From Bryum argenteum (lineage: Eukaryota > Streptophyta > Bryopsida > Bryales > Bryaceae): a stretch of 64,000 nucleotides of DNA. This document shows, in pieces, positions 33,482 to 46,153 of this stretch. Made by a program: the position numbers and the translations under genes. Numbering within the stretch: the stretch's first letter is position 1; the number at the start of each line of letters is the position of its first letter. The notes under the pieces are model-generated. The model had not been told where the DNA came from, searched no databases, and saw only the letters and a list, made by a program, of their open reading frames with translations. The stretch is from positions 20,501,001 to 20,565,000 of the forward strand of contig CM073325.1 in assembly GCA_037043015.1 (NCBI GenBank). Reading direction: 5' to 3'.

Positions 33482-34898
33482 AGCCTGTCCCCATGCTTGA
33501 ACCGACCCATATTTAATTGAAGGTGAGTGTGGCTTGCATGTAATTTGGAGACACTCGACCCGTATTAATAAAAGCGGTTCGTTTTTTTAGATGACGGGTC
33601 TATCAAGAATGCTTGGCAAGCCCTCTTAATAATACGGGTGACCCTCATTCTTATCTTGGATTATTCTTCCCTCAATTTAGGATGCTTTTTGGAATTCCTT
33701 TGTTTGAGGAGCTTGCATTAGTTGTTTTCTATCATTTATTTAACTCGAATGGAGGATTATCACGGCACGATCCTCACATAGGACAACCCATCATTTCTCC
33801 TCCGTAATTTTAAAAGAAGGTTTGCTACATGACGAACCTTGAAATATGACGGGTCGGTTCAAGCATAGAGACTCGCCCTTAGTGACTGCGGCTTTGAAAT
33901 ATATGGTATGGGCCCTCTGAGGTTTTTTTTCTCCCTGACATGATGATGTCGGTTATCCCACGAAATATGCCACTGGGTCCTGAAATTGCTAACAGGGGCA
34001 AAATTCCATGATCCATGTTGCCCGTCCTTGAACAATTTAACCCCTACAGGTGGGCAGCCCCGTAACAGCCGAAAAGCCTGTAAAGTACCCTCTTTTGATG
34101 TAAGATGCAAATTTGTGAATTTTGATAAGTTCCGAAGTACATGGGGAGTCAAGGTTAACAAATCTCTTAGCCAATTCAATCACATTTTGAGTTCAGTTGG
34201 CTCCATGGACCACTTGGAGAACACATTAAAACAACTAAGAAAGTGTGAGCCAATTCCCCAATGTGTAAGAGCATGACCAGCCCTTTGCTTCAAGTCACGT
34301 TGCTCGGTTGCATGAAAAGCTTCTAAGCGCCGCTGCGAGGCGACGCAACCCCACCCCACGCCAGCAGATAAGGCAGAGGAAAATGTCATTCACCAATGAC
34401 AATTGGTGAAGCTAGTTATAATAGAAAGTACTTCATGCAGCAATAATGTCATGTATATATTTTTAGTTTAGTCGCATCAAAATGTTTCAGTGAACTAATG
34501 ATTTTGTATCGAAATGAAACAACAAGCCTCAAGACCATGAATTGGCCTTTCATTCTTGTATCTCCCTACTTTTGGAGAGTAGGCTATGTCATAACTTCTC
34601 TCCCACCATTGTAATATAATTTTAGAAAATTGGCCTGTATAAAACCCCTCGGGCCAATTCCATGGATTGAACCAATGACAAGAGAAGATTTGGCCATGGA
34701 TTGATTCCATCAATGGCTTAGTCGCTTCAATAAGGTAGCCCTATGTCACCGTACAATCTAGTAGCTAACTTGTATCTACATACTAAAGTTTATTTCCATG
34801 TTGCAGAATGCAATGTGATGATATGGGAGCCCAAAAAACCATTCTTGAACAAAAAGATATTCCCACTGATAAATGAAGAATAGTACACTACATAGTGA
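33482..34898. other. Spacer
   Basis: No gene, RNA or repeat that I can support. Confidence 0.45.
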
Positions 34899-34900
34899 TA

Positions 34901-34993
34901 CTCCCTATATCGCATTGTAATGGACCAGTGGGTTCTAACTAGAGATATAGATTTGAGAGTACCTACTAGACAATAATAATGGGACATAGGGAG
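34901..34993. mobile_element. Stowaway-like MITE, 93 bp
   Basis: Left end CTCCCTATATCGCATTGTAA, right end (inverted) CTCCCTATGTCCCATTATTA. TA dinucleotides flank both sides (34899-34900, 34994-34995). The CTCCCT start and TA duplication match Stowaway elements, which are mobilised by mariner-type transposases. Confidence 0.75.
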
Positions 34994-34995
34994 TA

Positions 34996-35414
34996 CGTTA
35001 TACACTCTTGACCTAACTAGACAAAACTAGCGAATATCGTTTGGCTAAAAGAAGAATTTGATGATAAACAAAAACGGTCGTCACAAAATCAACATCACAA
35101 ATATGTACTCCGCAAGCAACTCCCAATTGCTCTTCTACTTCACACCAATAGAGACCAAACGCAAACACCTACACAATCCATGCATAAGCGTAAACATGAA
35201 CTCCAAACTCCACCTCACTATATTCATATCTTGCAGCATATATAGACATTCGTCTTGTGACAAAAACCCAAAAACCGCTTAGTCAACACAGAATTCCAGG
35301 CGGATGGAGATTTTACTAACAAAATCATACAAAACTACACTCCTCCAGGAAAGTATACACAGAGACCGATAATCACAAGCCCTTGCAGAATCGCTTCCAG
35401 TACAAACTCGGCGT
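34996..35414. other. 3' flank of the glutathione peroxidase gene
   Basis: Probably includes the 3' untranslated region of the minus-strand gene that stops at 35415. Nothing else recognised. Confidence 0.4.
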
Positions 35415-37310
35415 TTAGCTGCTCAGATACTTCTTGATATCCTTCTGCATAACAGAACACGAAGTGCACAGCATTAACATTCAATTCATGGCATATCTGG
35501 AAAGTGCATATCTGACAGCAAAATCCCCAAAATGGTGGAAATACTCAGTACACTTGGTCGATTAAGCAATCCGAACAATCAAGAGGTGTTTGCCATGAAG
35601 ATAACTGTGCACATAACTCAATGACGAAGCAATTACCTCGATCTTTGAAGGAGGGGTGGTGGGAGCGTAGCGGTCGACGACATTCCCGTTCTTGTCAACG
35701 AGAAACTTAGCGAAGTTCCACTTGATACTATCGCCCAACATGCCGCCGCCTTTCTGAGACTTCAAAAACTTGTACAGTGGTGCCTCTTGAGAACCGTTTA
35801 CATCGATCTGCCAAAAAGACAACACTCTTTCGTGTCAAAGACATGCGTGTTGTGGAAAAAACAAAGATGTTCCGTGGTTAATTTCAGATATATCTACTCA
35901 GCGGTTCAGTATCGAGATTGTCATTTGTCTGTGACGTGATCTTTGGTCGAATGAAGACAAACCAGATAATGGTGACCACTAAAAGGATTTCATCGGGTTA
36001 CTTACCGTGTGATAAGACCTGACTCCATTGAGGATGGCAAGTATTCAACCCAAGAAAAAAGGAAAGTAGACGAGTGATTAATTTACCTTGTTGAAGATGG
36101 GGTACTCAGCTTTGAACCTTGTGCAAGCGAACTCCTTAATCTGTTCATTGCTCCCAGGCTCCTGACCTCCAAATTGGTTGCAAGGGAAAGCAAGAACCTC
36201 GAAATCTGTAAGAATCTCGAGGAGTCAAATCTTCGAAGAATTCGCAATGTAAAGAATGGAGCGATCAAGAGGATGGCCTCAGAATTCAAATGCTTCCAAG
36301 GTCGAATTGACTCACCTTGGCCCTTGTACTTGCTGTAAATCTCTGCGAGTTCCTTGTAATTCGTGGTGGTCAACCCACTGCAAAGAAAATCAAGTTCATC
36401 ACTCTCCACTTCCAGAACGACAATCGACCGAAAATTGCAAGAGCAAAACGAGGCAACATCTGCTTACCATGCAGAAGCAACGTTGACAATCAACAGAACC
36501 TTGCCCTTGTACTTACTCATCTCCACATCCTTGCCATCGATATCCTGCATTCAATCATACCAGATCCGATTCTCTCTCAGTTGCTGCAATACTAAATACA
36601 TAAGAAAGCAACACATATCGTGAAAGCCGAACTAATCCACCAAAAACATGAAAACCCTACAGTAGAATTACTGAACCCCGAAGTTCATTCATCTACATTT
36701 CAGTAGCCGATAACAGCAAGGTAGCCAAGCTTGTTCTGCTCGCTGTGCGTTTCGGAGATTAAGCAGACCCTCAATTACGAAGAGATTTTAGGAACGAAGC
36801 ATACGCTCTTAATGAGGATATGGTAGATGCAACTTTTCGAAGATTAAGCAAACTCCAAAGTACCATGAGTAGATGCAAGCTTTCTGAGATGAAGCGAACT
36901 CCCAATTACGAAGAGTAAATGCAAGATTTCAGGAATGAAGCGGACTCTCAGTTACAGTGAGAGAATGCAAGATTACGGAGACTAAGCAAACTCCCAATCG
37001 CGGAGCAAGATTTCGGGAGTGAGCAATGCAAGATGTGAAGGAGTCGAACCGTGACAACGAAGTCGTAGATGGAGCTGCCGCTCTTGACCGCAGCGGAGGC
37101 AGAGACGCCGGTTTCCATGGCGCGGACGGAAGGGGAAGCGGCAGCGTTGCCCAGCGTGACGCCGATAAGCGAGCCCGCGAGACGGTGGCCGAAGACGGAG
37201 CTGGAGGCGAACCGAGGGGCGCGGGCAGCAGCGGCGAGGGTGGAGGAGCGCGTGGAGATCCGGCAGAGAGCAGCGGGAAGAGCAACTCCAGCATTAGCGA
37301 GGAGAGCCAT
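35415..37310 (-). CDS. GPX: Glutathione/thioredoxin peroxidase, probably plastid-targeted
   Basis: Six exons on the minus strand: 37310-37050, 36544-36468, 36377-36316, 36205-36087, 35807-35637 and 35444-35415. All introns are GT-AG and the joined frame gives 239 residues. Plant GPX enzymes reduce hydrogen and lipid peroxides, mostly using thioredoxin. The catalytic tetrad is visible: Cys113 in NVASACGLT (codon split by an intron), Gln148 in FGGQEPG, and Trp203-Asn204 in IKWNFAKF. The second and third plant-type cysteines are Cys142 (LAFPCNQF) and Cys161 (EFACTRF). The protein ends DIKKYLSS. About 80 extra N-terminal residues rich in Ala, Ser and Arg with almost no acids look like a chloroplast (or dual) transit peptide. 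The length and motif order match the family. Confidence 0.96.
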
Positions 37311-37565
37311 GAGACTGGGATGGAAGACTTTGATAGCACTGGCACTGTACCGAGGATTCCTGCAATTCTGATTTCACTTACTTTTGTGGGTGTTGCGTGA
37401 CTGTGATTTGATTGAAGGGAATGCCCCCACCGATTCTCATCCGGCTCGTCATCGGCAATCCTGTCCCCGCCTCGATGCACGCTCTGGTAGCTCGCGGTGC
37501 GACGTGCCCCTTCCCCGTCCACCCGCCCTGTCCCCACCCCCTTGCCCATTGTACTTTCTTCAGCT
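37311..37565. other. Upstream region of GPX
   Basis: Presumed promoter and 5' leader of the minus-strand GPX gene. Nothing else recognised. Confidence 0.4.
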
Positions 37566-37730
37566 TTTATTGGACCCTAGTTCCTTTAGGTAAGGTCGAT
37601 TGGACCCTTGTTCCTTTGGGAAAGGTCTATTGGACCCTTGTTTCTACGGGGAAGGATTTATTATGCCCTTGGCCCTTTGGGAAGGGTCATTAGACCTTTG
37701 TTCCTTTGGAGAGAGTCTATTGTACCGATG
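37566..37730. repeat. 30-35 bp minisatellite, about 5 copies
   Basis: Degenerate tandem units of the type GGTCTATTGGACCCTTGTTC followed by CTTTGGGAAA, upstream of GPX. Confidence 0.85.
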
Positions 37731-39135
<1,405 letters not shown>

Positions 39136-39259
39136 ACGCTTGTAGGCCCACGTTTTTTTTTCTGGTAAATCTCCTAGGACTTTAAATGATGTGATTCTTG
39201 CGCGCTAGGGTACCTTTTTTTAAAAAAAACTCATTTTAAAACTAGGCCATTTTCCTTAA

Positions 39260-39519
39260 CCCCTAAAGATCCACGATGTTTTGGGAGCTTGAAATCCCAA
39301 CACAGACCACTATGTACTAATGGGGGTACGTCCAATATTTTTGGAAATTTTTGATAATTTCAGCCGTAGGATCTTGAAGTAGACTACCATTGGTAGTATT
39401 GTGAAATTTTCAACCGTTGGATCATCACTATATGTGAGATCATAACGTTTGAAGTTGACTGTAAATTTCTTTTTGCCTTGACCATAAACGCCAAATCGGT
39501 GGCCGTGGTCGTTTAGGGG
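39260..39519. mobile_element. TTAA-flanked piggyBac-like MITE, 260 bp
   Basis: TTAA at 39256-39259 and 39520-39523. Ends are CCCCTAAAGATCCACGATG and, inverted, CCCCTAAACGACCACGGCC. Non-coding interior. Same terminal signature as the elements at 15369, 24346 and 42105. Confidence 0.65.
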
Positions 39520-39523
39520 TTAA

Positions 39524-40604
39524 AGTCTCATAATTTTTTAAAACTATAAATATTTTGAAGGTCAGATTTTTTTAGTATTCTAAAGGTATAATCTATTCGG
39601 TTGATGTTGCCTAACTCCTTGGAATTATTTTCTTTTATATGCTCAAGTACTTAGTTTCAGAGATTCTCCTTGGCTAATTTTAACCTCAATACATTAATTT
39701 ATCAAAGTATCATAAACTAGAATAAAGTCAGGCTACTTTTATCTAAACCACACAATCTTGTAATAAACCTACTGTAAGTCATGGGTTTCAAATTTTGAGT
39801 TATGAGACCTTATAGATACACCCGCGTGCAAAAGTGCATCCTGTTGCTTGCATTAATCCAAAAGGCCGAAGCTTTTTGAAAGAAAAAAATAAAAGTTACT
39901 CAAAGCTTAAAAGATTGTTTTTGAAATTTTTAGAGGGTACCATTATATAATTGGCATAATTGTTTTAGCTTGGAACACTAGGAGTTTGAGTAATAACTTG
40001 GTTATAAACATATCTCATCAAGAAGACATTTTATAAGAAACAAAGTTAAACTACCCTTTCTTAGCTTGCAACCCAAGAAATGTTCTAGAAGATTCAAAAT
40101 TTAGAATATGGCTTCGCAAAATTTACCACATGTACTTTGTATATATTACCACATACACTCTCACCAAAGTATTACACAAAATCCTCGAATTAGACCCTTC
40201 ATTTAAGTTGTCCGAAATCTCAATATGCTATTTTGACTTTTTCGGGCTTTTAAGAATTCGAAATTCGAAATTTGAGATTTTATACTTTGTAGGACAAGTA
40301 CAAGAGTTGGAGAGAAGCACCATACAACATGTCTCCCAAAAAAGTGTGTTCACAACATAAATGTCTTACATATCTAAGAGAAAAGCGTGCACGCAACGTA
40401 CATGTCTTGCCTTTACAAGAGGGGATAACATATTGGTATATTGGCTCTTTTTGTACGTAAAATGTTGGTATTGATGTTGACGTAAAATGATGATATTGTT
40501 CATCTTCGGCATTGCAACACTTTCGGTGCAACATGCGCACATTCTTTGGGCCCATGCTCATACGAGGTTCCCATCGCTTTACCAATCTGGCTCTCAAATA
40601 AGTG
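39524..40604. other. AT-rich spacer
   Basis: No gene recognised. Open frames reaching 40280-40790 arise from the adjoining GC-rich tandem repeat. Confidence 0.45.
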
Positions 40605-40890
40605 AGGCCGTGCGCGGCTATGCGGGGCCATGCGAGGCCGTGCGGGGCCATGCGAGGATGTGCAGGACCATGGGAGGCCATGGCAGGTCGTGCGGGGCCG
40701 TGCGAGGCCATAGCAGGTCGTGCGGGGCCTGCAAGGCCATGGCAAGCCGTGCGGGGCGTGCGAGGCCATGGCAAGCTGTGCGGGGCCATCGCAATTTGTG
40801 CGGGCCATGCGAGGCCATGGCAAGCCGTGCGGGGCTATGCGAGGCCCTGCGAGGCCCTGCGAGGCCATGACAAGCCGTGTGAGGCTATAT
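40605..40890. repeat. GC-rich minisatellite island
   Basis: Tandem degenerate units of 10-28 bases built from GCGGGGCCAT, GCGAGGCCAT and GGCAAGCCGT. It is sharply GC-rich in an AT-rich setting. All frames are open on both strands, giving artificial Gly/Ala/Arg or Pro/His-rich peptides. Confidence 0.92.
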
Positions 40891-40910
40891 AGGATGTGAT
40901 CGGCGAATTT

Positions 40911-42065
40911 GCGCTTACCGGCCAATTCACGCCTTGCATGTAAAGTATTACCGTGAAAAGAATAAAAATGACCGCAAGTTCACATGCTCATGAATCAGTG
41001 AGGATTTGCCCTCAATCATTTTTTCATCTGATTGAGTGAATGAATACGGGACTCTGATATTGATATTTGAAACTTGAATGATGGAGGAGGGGGAAGAGGG
41101 GATGACATGTCTTTCCTTTTCTTTTTGTACACAATTGATGTCATGTATATTGATGAAATTGTGATATGATTAAACTTACATGACTCAAATCACATGAGTA
41201 ATTATTGGTTGGCTATGTAATTTCATATTGGACTGATGTTAAGTCCTGATGTCATTTCAGAAATCATTATAGCTATTCACAGTTTCAAATAGTATGCAAG
41301 CTTATTTGGTCTAGTAAGTAATCAAAATTTGAGAATACACCTTAGTAAAAACTCTATTATTTACAAGTAAAACAAGTATGTACATTAAAAGAGGCTACAT
41401 CTTGATATCATATATTTTAAATATTAATAGTAGAGTTTGTCAACAACGGTGAAGTAAGCCCTTTTCTCAGGGATCTGATAGACGAGTATATTCTTGTGAG
41501 CAAATTTGGTACCTTGATTTTATGGTTCTTGTTCATTCCTTCTATCTTAGAGTGACTTACAAATCACATTGAACTAGTGCTATAAATGTTTTCAAGAGTG
41601 AAGGTTTGACTAACACTAGTTTACTCTTGATTCTTAGTACTTGACTCAATAAGGTGTATTCTGTAAAACCTTAATATGCATAAAGTGGAATCTACAACTA
41701 CATGATAGAAACTTCAAGGAATCAACCGTAAGTGAGGTCAACTATTACAAAATAGAGGGGGTAATCTTTTGGTTTGGAACTCGCACATTCTCTTGCTTTT
41801 GTTCACCGGCGAATTATTTACCCATTGCATGTAAAGTTGAATGAAAAAGAACGTAAAATTCACATGCTATGAATCAGTGAGGATCAGCGTTGGCTTTACA
41901 TTATCATCTCATTGAGTACATGAATACATGATTCTGCTCTTAAAATTTTGATGATGGAGTGAGGAGGGGGGTGAGGGGAGGGCATGTTAACCATTTTCTT
42001 ATGTATGAGATTGATGTCGTGTATATTACTGATATTGAAATATGATTGAACTCAAGGTACAATAT
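40911..42065. repeat. Pair of degenerate direct repeats of about 265 bp
   Basis: Bases 40911-41185 and 41803-42065 share order and wording (ACCGG-GAATT, TTGCATGTAAAG, TTCACATGCT, ATGAATCAGTGAGGAT, GATGGAG-GAGG) in the same orientation, about 890 bases apart. The 615 bases between hold no gene. It may be a decayed small LTR-type element or a segmental duplication. Confidence 0.55.
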
Positions 42066-42147
42066 TGGCTCAAGCTCAAAAGACTCAATTTTCACCAATC
42101 TTAACTCTTAAATGCCCACGATGTCGAAAAACGACATTTTGGATGTA

Positions 42148-42731
42148 TAATAGGGTGACATTCAAATTGGCCGTTTAGTAGTTCCAGGGATAGTGTCCTA
42201 CACTGCTGCCAACTTTGACACCCTCCCCAAAGCTGAGAAATTTTTATTTTACCATGAAAAATTGGGGACAACATCATCTTTATGTTGAAAAAATGCATAC
42301 CAAATTTCAAGTGCAGGAGACTTATACAAAAAAACTTATGCAAGATCTACCAACATGGGATAGCTGTGAGAAAAGTGTCACAGCTGCCAACTTTGACACC
42401 CTCCCAAGAATTGAGGAAATTTTTTTTGCCCATGAAATTTTTGGAGCAAAAATATTTTTATGTTGTTTGCATGTGTGGAAAATTTCAAGTCCAAAAGACC
42501 CATACAAAAAATAATATTCCAAATCTATCAACATGTGTAGTTTTGAGAAACAAAGGGGAAAACCATTTTACTACTTCCAACTTTGACGCCCTCCTTAGGA
42601 TTGAGTTTTTGTTGGTACATGGTGAAATTTTTGGCACAAGATCATCTCTACGCTGGTAACATGTGAGATAAATTTCAAAGCCAAAAGACATACATAAAAA
42701 AAGTTATTCCATATCTATCAACATGTGTAAC
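42148..42731. repeat. Left terminal inverted repeat of Tc1 element 2, with three direct repeats
   Basis: Three successive units start with CCAACTTTGACACCCTCC or a close variant at about 42211, 42385 and 42567. Each continues with CCATGAAAWWTTKG, a TTTCAAG block, a CATACAAAAA block and ends with CTATCAACATGTG. The order matches the right arm and the decayed arms of element 1. Open frames here (42215-42659) are not genes. Confidence 0.9.
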
Positions 42732-43244
42732 TATGATAAACAATTTGAAGGTCATATTGAAAATGTCAAAATATCTTTGACACCTCATGCTTTTTCACTG
42801 AACTCAATCATGTGAGTAAGTCACCAAACATAAATGCTTCTCAAAAAGATCAATAATATCTAATTGAAGAAGTGAAGAGATGTTCCATACAGAAGAATCC
42901 ACTTGGCCATAAAGTGTGCATTAGACACATGACAAATTTTTTCTTCTAAATATCTATTGAACACTATGTAAAGGGAATGGTGTGTGTGATTTGTGATAGA
43001 CTGAATGTTGAGACAATCCTCAAAACAGAGAGTGTTGTATTGTGGGATGCATGAGTGTTGATTCACATTGGGCATACATGATGAGTGAATAAGAGCAAAA
43101 TGATTTTTCATGTATGCATATGGGCTTGTGTTTTGGCGACCCTTCTCTCTCCTCTATGCTCCAGCACCTTGGCTCCCTTCTCTCCTTGCTCTACTCTAAT
43201 ACCTACTCTACTGCTGTAGCTAGCATCACGCACTCTATAAGTTT

Positions 43245-43950
43245 ATGATGGCAATTTCAGATGAAATTTGTGCTCGCATCATAGGTTTGAGTGAGGGAGG
43301 ATTTAGAGGAGTTCAAATTGCAGCTACTATTGGAGTTCCTATTAGAACAGTTACAAGGTTAGTAAAAACATTTAGAGAAGATGGAACCTACAAGCGCAAA
43401 CCTTGCGGTGGAAGTCACGCTAAAAAGCTTAGTGATAGAGATGTTCGTAGTATTGTGCATAACTCAAAAATTCATCGTTGCTCTTCACTCTCAGAGATTA
43501 CCAATGCATGTCCTACTCAAGTGTGTAGACGTACTATTCAAAGGGTCTTACATAAAAATGGCATTTTTAGTCCAATTGCAGTCAAAAAACCTTTTTTGAC
43601 ACCTCGTCACATGTCTCAACGATTAGCTTTTGCTCAGAAGTATCGTGGAGGAGTGCAAAAGAGCGGGAGCGTGTTGTTTGGACAGATGAATCCACTTTTA
43701 AAATTGGAAAAAATTCTCGGCAAATTCATGTTTGGAGAAGTACATACGAGCGTTATTTATCAAGTTGTCTAGCTCCTACTTTCGAAAGTGGAAGGACTTC
43801 TTTAATGATTTGGGGCGCATTTGCCGGAGGACAAAAGTCAGAACTTGTTTTTATGCCTAAAGATCAACGTTCTGATAAGGATTTTATAGAAGTGGTTTAC
43901 GATGCCAAATTGGTTCATTTCATGGGTCAAATTCCACAAGGAGTGTTTAT
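43245..43950 (+). pseudogene. Tc1 DD34E transposase, N-terminal part, frameshifted and interrupted
   Basis: ATG at 43245. Paired-type helix-turn-helix region (EICARIIGLSEGGFRGVQIA, VPIRTVTRLV), then LTPRHMSQRLAFAQKY. Compared with element 1, one base is missing near 43650, shifting the frame. In the other frame the protein continues with RVVWTDESTF (first catalytic Asp), SLMIWGAF and FMGQIPQGVF, up to the chromovirus insertion at 43951. The rest is at 49526-49819. Base-for-base alignment with element 1 shows the coding sequence was continuous across the insertion point. Confidence 0.85.
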
Positions 43951-44234
43951 TGTAAGAGTCTAGCTGTCAAAACAAGCAAAAACTACAAAAGAAATATATT
44001 GATCCAAGACTTAGGTTTACAATGAGTAAGAGTACTTTATATACTAACCTCTTGGCTCAACTGCCGAGGCTATACTTTAGCTCTGCTGCCGAGGCTATAC
44101 TTTAGCTCTACTGCCGAGGCTATACTTTAGCTCTACTGCCGAGGCTATACTTTAGCTCTACTGCCGAAGTTCTATTTATAAAATTAATAGCGAGTGAACA
44201 TCCGAGCTTATCAACGAGGCCTTGGCCCATGACA
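43951..44234 (-). repeat. 3' LTR of the chromovirus, 284 bp
   Basis: Same sequence as the 5' LTR except about six substitutions and two extra copies of the 25-bp unit (five versus three), which accounts exactly for the 50-bp length difference. Confidence 0.92.
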
Positions 44235-44238
44235 AATG

Positions 44239-44260
44239 CCTCCTCCTCCTCCTCTCCCCT
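44239..44260 (-). promoter_or_regulatory. Polypurine tract of the chromovirus
   Basis: Minus strand AGGGGAGAGGAGGAGGAGG followed by AGG, four bases upstream of the 3' LTR. It fixes the orientation and marks plus-strand DNA priming. Confidence 0.85.
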
Positions 44261-44307
44261 GTCTTTGATGAATTAACAAGTGTCATACAAGAGAATGTGC
44301 CTAAGGA

Positions 44308-45961
44308 ATATCATCCAGTGACGCGCGCAACAAGCGCTCGTAATCGTCTAAGGTCATAACATTTTGTAATTGGCAAACAGGTTTCCAAGTAGGCTCCGCC
44401 ATCCCGTCCACTTTACAAGTAGTTGCCAACCGCGCCACGACGCCGATGTTGCAACACTCTTTCAACAAAGATACTCGTCTCGCTAGTGGATGCTCAAAGC
44501 GGGATTGCTCAAAACAACACCGGGCTCATTATCATGAGGTAGTTGGGAAGGCAACGGATCCTCACCGCCTTCTTCACTAAACTCACATGAAAAAGCAGGA
44601 TGAATACCGACGGTGTATTCAAACGAACCGCATGTGTACCTCACGCACTCCAATACACGATAAGGAAGAGCAATCCAATCAAGCTTCTTGATTGGCGGGA
44701 CGTGTTGATGTTCTTCAACTTCAACCACACACGATCACCCGGACGAAAATCCTCGCCGCGGCGTCGTGTATTTGATCGACGTTCTTGAGTCTCTTGCGAA
44801 TGGCCATTGCCGTTGTTGCTTGATTCACTTGAATTACGCTAGTCTTCAACAAGTTTGCGTCCTTTTTCCGCCGGTAATAAACGAAGAACCCGCCTCCTCG
44901 GGTATAGTAATATTCATGACCGAATGATGATAACCGTGAGTCATAAAAATGCAAGACATACCTATAGATCGCGACACACGATTATTCAACGCCATCATCG
45001 CGATCGGCAATCGAAAAGCCCAATCTTCTTGCTCAAATGTCGTGAAAATACGAAGATATGTTTCAAGCTCTTGATTCGCCCTCTCTGTTGCACCATCTGT
45101 CTCCGGATGGAAAAGTCGCCGAGAACCCACGCGTAATCTTCATCAATCTGCATACTTCGCCCAAAGCAGACTAACAAACCGACTACCACGATCCGACACA
45201 ATTGCTGCAGGCAATCCGTGATCTTTGAAAAACTTGCTCTAAAAGTTTGTGAGCCACATCAAGCGCGCGAATTGTCTTCATAGGCACAAAGAATGATAGA
45301 TTTGGACAAACGGTCTGTCACAACCATGATATTTGTACGATCGCTGCTTGGTGCCAATCCGTAATAAAATCAATGGAGAGCTCACCCAAATCCGTGCGGG
45401 AATGACAAAGGTTTTAGCAACCTCGCTTTCGCTTCTCCCGCCAAATCTTCGATTTTCCACACACGTTGCGATTCCGCACAAATTTCCGAACATCTTGTGT
45501 CAACCTGCACCACGTATATTCACGCGTGCAATCAAGTCACGCGTACCCTCACGACCTGGATGTCCTGCTAGTGGTGAATCATGAGTAGATTGGATCTAAT
45601 GCGTCCGAAGAGGTTCGTGCGCCGGAATCCATATTCGTCCACGCCAACGCAATCGATGACCTGAATCTACAGAACACTCACTAATCGTGATAGATAAGTC
45701 TCATTCTTTAGGTAGTCGGCGCTCACCATCCATAACCGCCTTTCGCATCTTCCAATAACGATGATTTGTTTGCAGGGCAACATCCCATAATGCAATAATC
45801 TCTGCGTCAATAAATGGACATATGGGACGCGGGGTCATTATCGACTCTGTAGCACGAGCCTCTTTCTCTGAATCTGCATCACCATCTGTGATCCATGCGG
45901 ATTTAGCGACAACCTTCAAAGCGCCATCATCTCCGTCCAAAAGCTGATGATATCGATTCAT
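44308..45961 (-). pseudogene. Chromovirus integrase and chromodomain remnant
   Basis: Integrase core pieces lie at 45500-45280, and the C-terminal half at 45130-44846 has FHPETDGATERANQELETYL, EQEDWAFRLPIAMMALNN and an SIGMS...HGYH motif. A chromodomain is spread over three frames at about 44475-44308 (VERVLQHRRRG, WQLLVKWTG, AEPTWKPV and LDDYERLL). Chromodomains guide integration to modified chromatin. Frameshifts make it non-functional. Confidence 0.82.
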
Positions 45962-46153
45962 GATTCGATCATCATCTGCGTGTTGGGGAAGATCTTGTTC
46001 CCGACGAGAAAGTGCATCCGATTGAACTTGATCCTTGCCAGGCTTGTGACGATCTCAAAGTCAAAATCATTCAACTCAGAGGCCCAACGATTTGCTCTCG
46101 CTCAAATGTTGCTTCTTCGAAAATAAGCCAAATTGCGATGATCCCAACTTACT

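Noticed and set aside
37026..37400. Plus-strand frames of 100-124 codons
   Set aside because: Antisense to GPX exon 1, whose splicing and motifs are unambiguous.
40280..40925. Gly/Ala/Pro/His-rich frames of 127-169 codons
   Set aside because: Produced by the GC-rich minisatellite; open on both strands.
42215..42659. 99- and 125-codon frames in the left Tc1 arm, with mirror copies at 49890-50334
   Set aside because: They lie in the inverted repeats and reflect repeat structure, not genes.
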